Below are positions 62,758-64,000 of a DNA stretch of 64,000 nt, one piece after another. The DNA comes from Anaerolineales bacterium. Lineage in GTDB: Bacteria; Chloroflexota; Anaerolineae; Anaerolineales; Villigracilaceae. The notes beneath the pieces were generated by a model. The model made no database searches. It worked only from the letters and a program-made list of their open reading frames with translations, and had not been told where the DNA came from. The position numbers and the translations under genes were made by a program. The DNA lies in assembly GCA_019187665.1 (NCBI GenBank), contig JABARH010000021.1, positions 34,672-98,671 of the forward strand, read 5' to 3'. Each line of letters opens with the position of its first letter. Position 1 is the stretch's first letter.

Positions 62758-62842
62758 TTCTGTTTTCTGGTTTCTGCGAGCGAAGCGAGTTCTGATCTTC
62801 TGAATCCCCTCTCGCCGAAGGCGAGTCGATTTTTTTGAAAAA
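62758..62842 (+). other. Spacer between target and RT gene with candidate terminator or mutagenic-homing hairpin
   Basis: After the stop come TTCTG-rich repeats (TTCTGTTTTCTGGTTTCTG) and CTCGCC-GAA-GGCGAG, a 6-base stem with a GAA loop, followed by TTTTTTT. It could be an intrinsic terminator or the stem found downstream of DGR variable regions. No template repeat is seen here. Confidence 0.5.
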
Positions 62843-63898
62843 ATGAAAATGGGCAAAATCTACAAAAACTTCTACCCACAAATTTATGACCTGTTGAATT
62901 TATGGCAGGCATTTGTCAAAGCCTCCAAAGGTCGGCGTAGTCATCCGTCCATTGCGGCGTTTGAATACAACCTTGAATCGGAGTTGATCCAATTGCGCGA
63001 TGAGTTGGAGTCGGAGACCTACCTGCCAGGCGGCTACCGCAGTTTTACCGTGCATGAGCCGAAACGCAGAAAAATATCCGCCGCGCCGTTTCGAGATCGG
63101 GTTGTTCATCACGCGCTGATGAACGTCACGGGTCCCATGCTCGAAAGAAAATTCATCCACGATAGTTATGCCAATCAGGTCGGCAAAGGCACACACAGGG
63201 CGCTGGACCGCTGTACCTATTTCATGCGTCGTTACGCCTACGTTTTACCCTGCGATGTGAAACAGTTTTTCCCCTCGATTGACCATGCGATCCTGAAATC
63301 CATTCTGTCCAAAACCATTCAGGACGAGCGCGTCATGAATTTGGCTGGAAAGTTGATTGCCAGCGGGGAAGGCGTTCTTGAGAATGAATACGAAATGAAG
63401 TACTTCGCGGGAGATGATCTTTTCTCTGCCAGCCGTCCGCGCGGGTTGCCCATTGGCAACCTGACCAGCCAATTTTGGGCAAATGTATATTTGAACGAAC
63501 TGGATCAATTCGTTAAACAGAAACTGAAAGTCCGCGCATATGCGCGTTATGTGGACGATTTTGTCCTGTTCTCCAACGACAAAAAGGAATTGCATGACTG
63601 GCGTAACGCCGTTGTTGATTTTTTGGCGAACCTTCGGCTGACGATTCACGAAGAAAGCGCACACGCCCGTCCTGCATGGAAAGGCGTCACGTTTTTGGGG
63701 TTTATTGTCTTCCCCGAACACCGCCGTTTGAAGCCGCCCAAGGGGTACGCCTTCCGCCGCCGCTGGAAGCATTTTTATTCCATGAAACAGACAGGGCAAA
63801 TGACACCTGAAAAATTGAAGGTTCGCGCCGTTGCATGGGCGAACCACGCCCGTTACGGCGACACGTGGAATTTAAGAACTGATGTTACGCAGCCTTGA
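62843..63898 (+). CDS. DGR-type reverse transcriptase, 3' end altered
   Basis: A 351-residue RT. Motif A: LPCDVKQFFPSID (D138); the DGR-typical IGNLTSQFW (206-212), with SQ in place of the QG of group II intron enzymes; active site YARYVDDFVLFS (YVDD, 236-239); and ENLRL-type thumb residues. The C-terminus reads YGDTWNLR followed by TDVTQP and a stop. Relatives continue beyond WNLR, so the last few codons appear to come from inserted DNA. Lacks a clear ribosome site. Confidence 0.85.
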   Translation: MKMGKIYKNFYPQIYDLLNLWQAFVKASKGRRSHPSIAAFEYNLESELIQLRDELESETYLPGGYRSFTVHEPKRRKISAAPFRDRVVHHALMNVTGPMLERKFIHDSYANQVGKGTHRALDRCTYFMRRYAYVLPCDVKQFFPSIDHAILKSILSKTIQDERVMNLAGKLIASGEGVLENEYEMKYFAGDDLFSASRPRGLPIGNLTSQFWANVYLNELDQFVKQKLKVRAYARYVDDFVLFSNDKKELHDWRNAVVDFLANLRLTIHEESAHARPAWKGVTFLGFIVFPEHRRLKPPKGYAFRRRWKHFYSMKQTGQMTPEKLKVRAVAWANHARYGDTWNLRTDVTQP

Positions 63899-64000
63899 GA
63901 ACCTGGAGTTCCTCGTAGGCAATGCGAATGGCCTTGAGGTACAAATGGGAACGCAAGGCAAAATGATTGAGATGGCGTTTGATCTTCAAGCACTCCAGTT
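63885..64000 (-). CDS. C-terminal end of a probable transposase, runs off the window
   Basis: On the minus strand the frame is open from the window edge to TAA at 63885-63887, encoding LECLKIKRHLNHFALRSHLY, then LKAIRIAYEELQVLKAA. The style fits the C-terminus of a DDE transposase. Its end overlaps the last codons of the RT gene, as expected if an insertion sequence entered there. The family is not assigned. Confidence 0.45.
   Translation of the reverse strand, partial: LECLKIKRHLNHFALRSHLYLKAIRIAYEELQVLKAA

Noticed and set aside
62758..62842. DGR template repeat between target and RT
   Set aside because: The spacer shows no similarity to 62638-62745; it is a TTCTG-rich stretch and a hairpin only.

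Overview
The window looks like chromosomal DNA of a GC-rich bacterium of the Chloroflexota, most likely class Anaerolineae. This is an inference from protein style and gene content: a dcw cluster without murE at its usual place, many lipoproteins with Ala-Cys lipoboxes, FGE-sulfatase-fold proteins, PrsW, TIR proteins and widespread leaderless promoters. No rRNA or tRNA gene was recognised.

Layout. 1-8.7 kb: a 5'-truncated hypothetical gene, a C39-like peptidase with TPR repeats, an OmpR-type regulator, an FGE-fold lipoprotein, metK under a SAM-I riboswitch, an extraordinary alanine-rich lipoprotein and an M6-like metalloprotease. 8.8-15.4 kb: RhlE-type helicase, EamA transporter, sugar-nucleotide epimerase, a repeat-rich spacer, then a propeller-type transferase and a YcaQ/AlkX-type glycosylase. 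15.5-34.2 kb, minus strand: a long division and cell-wall (dcw) cluster in the order mraZ-rsmH-ftsL-ftsI-murF-mraY-murD-ftsW-murG-cvpA-murC-orf70-murB-ddl-ftsQ-ftsA-ftsZ-two small membrane proteins. Its promoter carries three 10-bp-spaced MraZ-type boxes. 34.3-37.3 kb: RlmI-like methyltransferase, an unknown membrane protein and galK. 37.3-43.4 kb: a MacAB-like efflux operon (TetR, two FtsX permeases, ATPase, two adaptors) with head-to-head 8-bp repeat arrays inside it. 43.7-46.6 kb: a membrane protein and ligA.

46.7-55 kb is a dense signalling region: two MinD-like ATPases, each with a related small winged-helix protein nearby, an ECF sigma factor with a membrane partner, PrsW, a cyclic-nucleotide-binding protein, a Cys-rich protein, a tandem class III cyclase and a GAF protein. 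The cyclic-nucleotide and GAF proteins end in the same short motif. 55-59 kb: nadD, a C45-type acyltransferase and a second ECF sigma/anti-sigma/bactofilin-like operon.

59.1-64 kb is an accessory region. It holds a MITE-like element, two decayed copies of a TIR-domain gene, mntA-hepT, an unpaired DUF433 antitoxin, hicB with a frameshifted hicA, an intact TIR-transmembrane-FGE gene and a reverse transcriptase of the diversity-generating retroelement (DGR) type. The 3' end of the RT gene is abruptly replaced by what looks like a transposase. The TIR protein's C-terminus has the look of a DGR variable region, so this may be a DGR that diversifies a TIR defence or signalling receptor. The template repeat is not in the window.

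Leaderless initiation (a -10 box 6-7 nt before ATG) is seen upstream of at least a dozen genes and was used to choose several starts.
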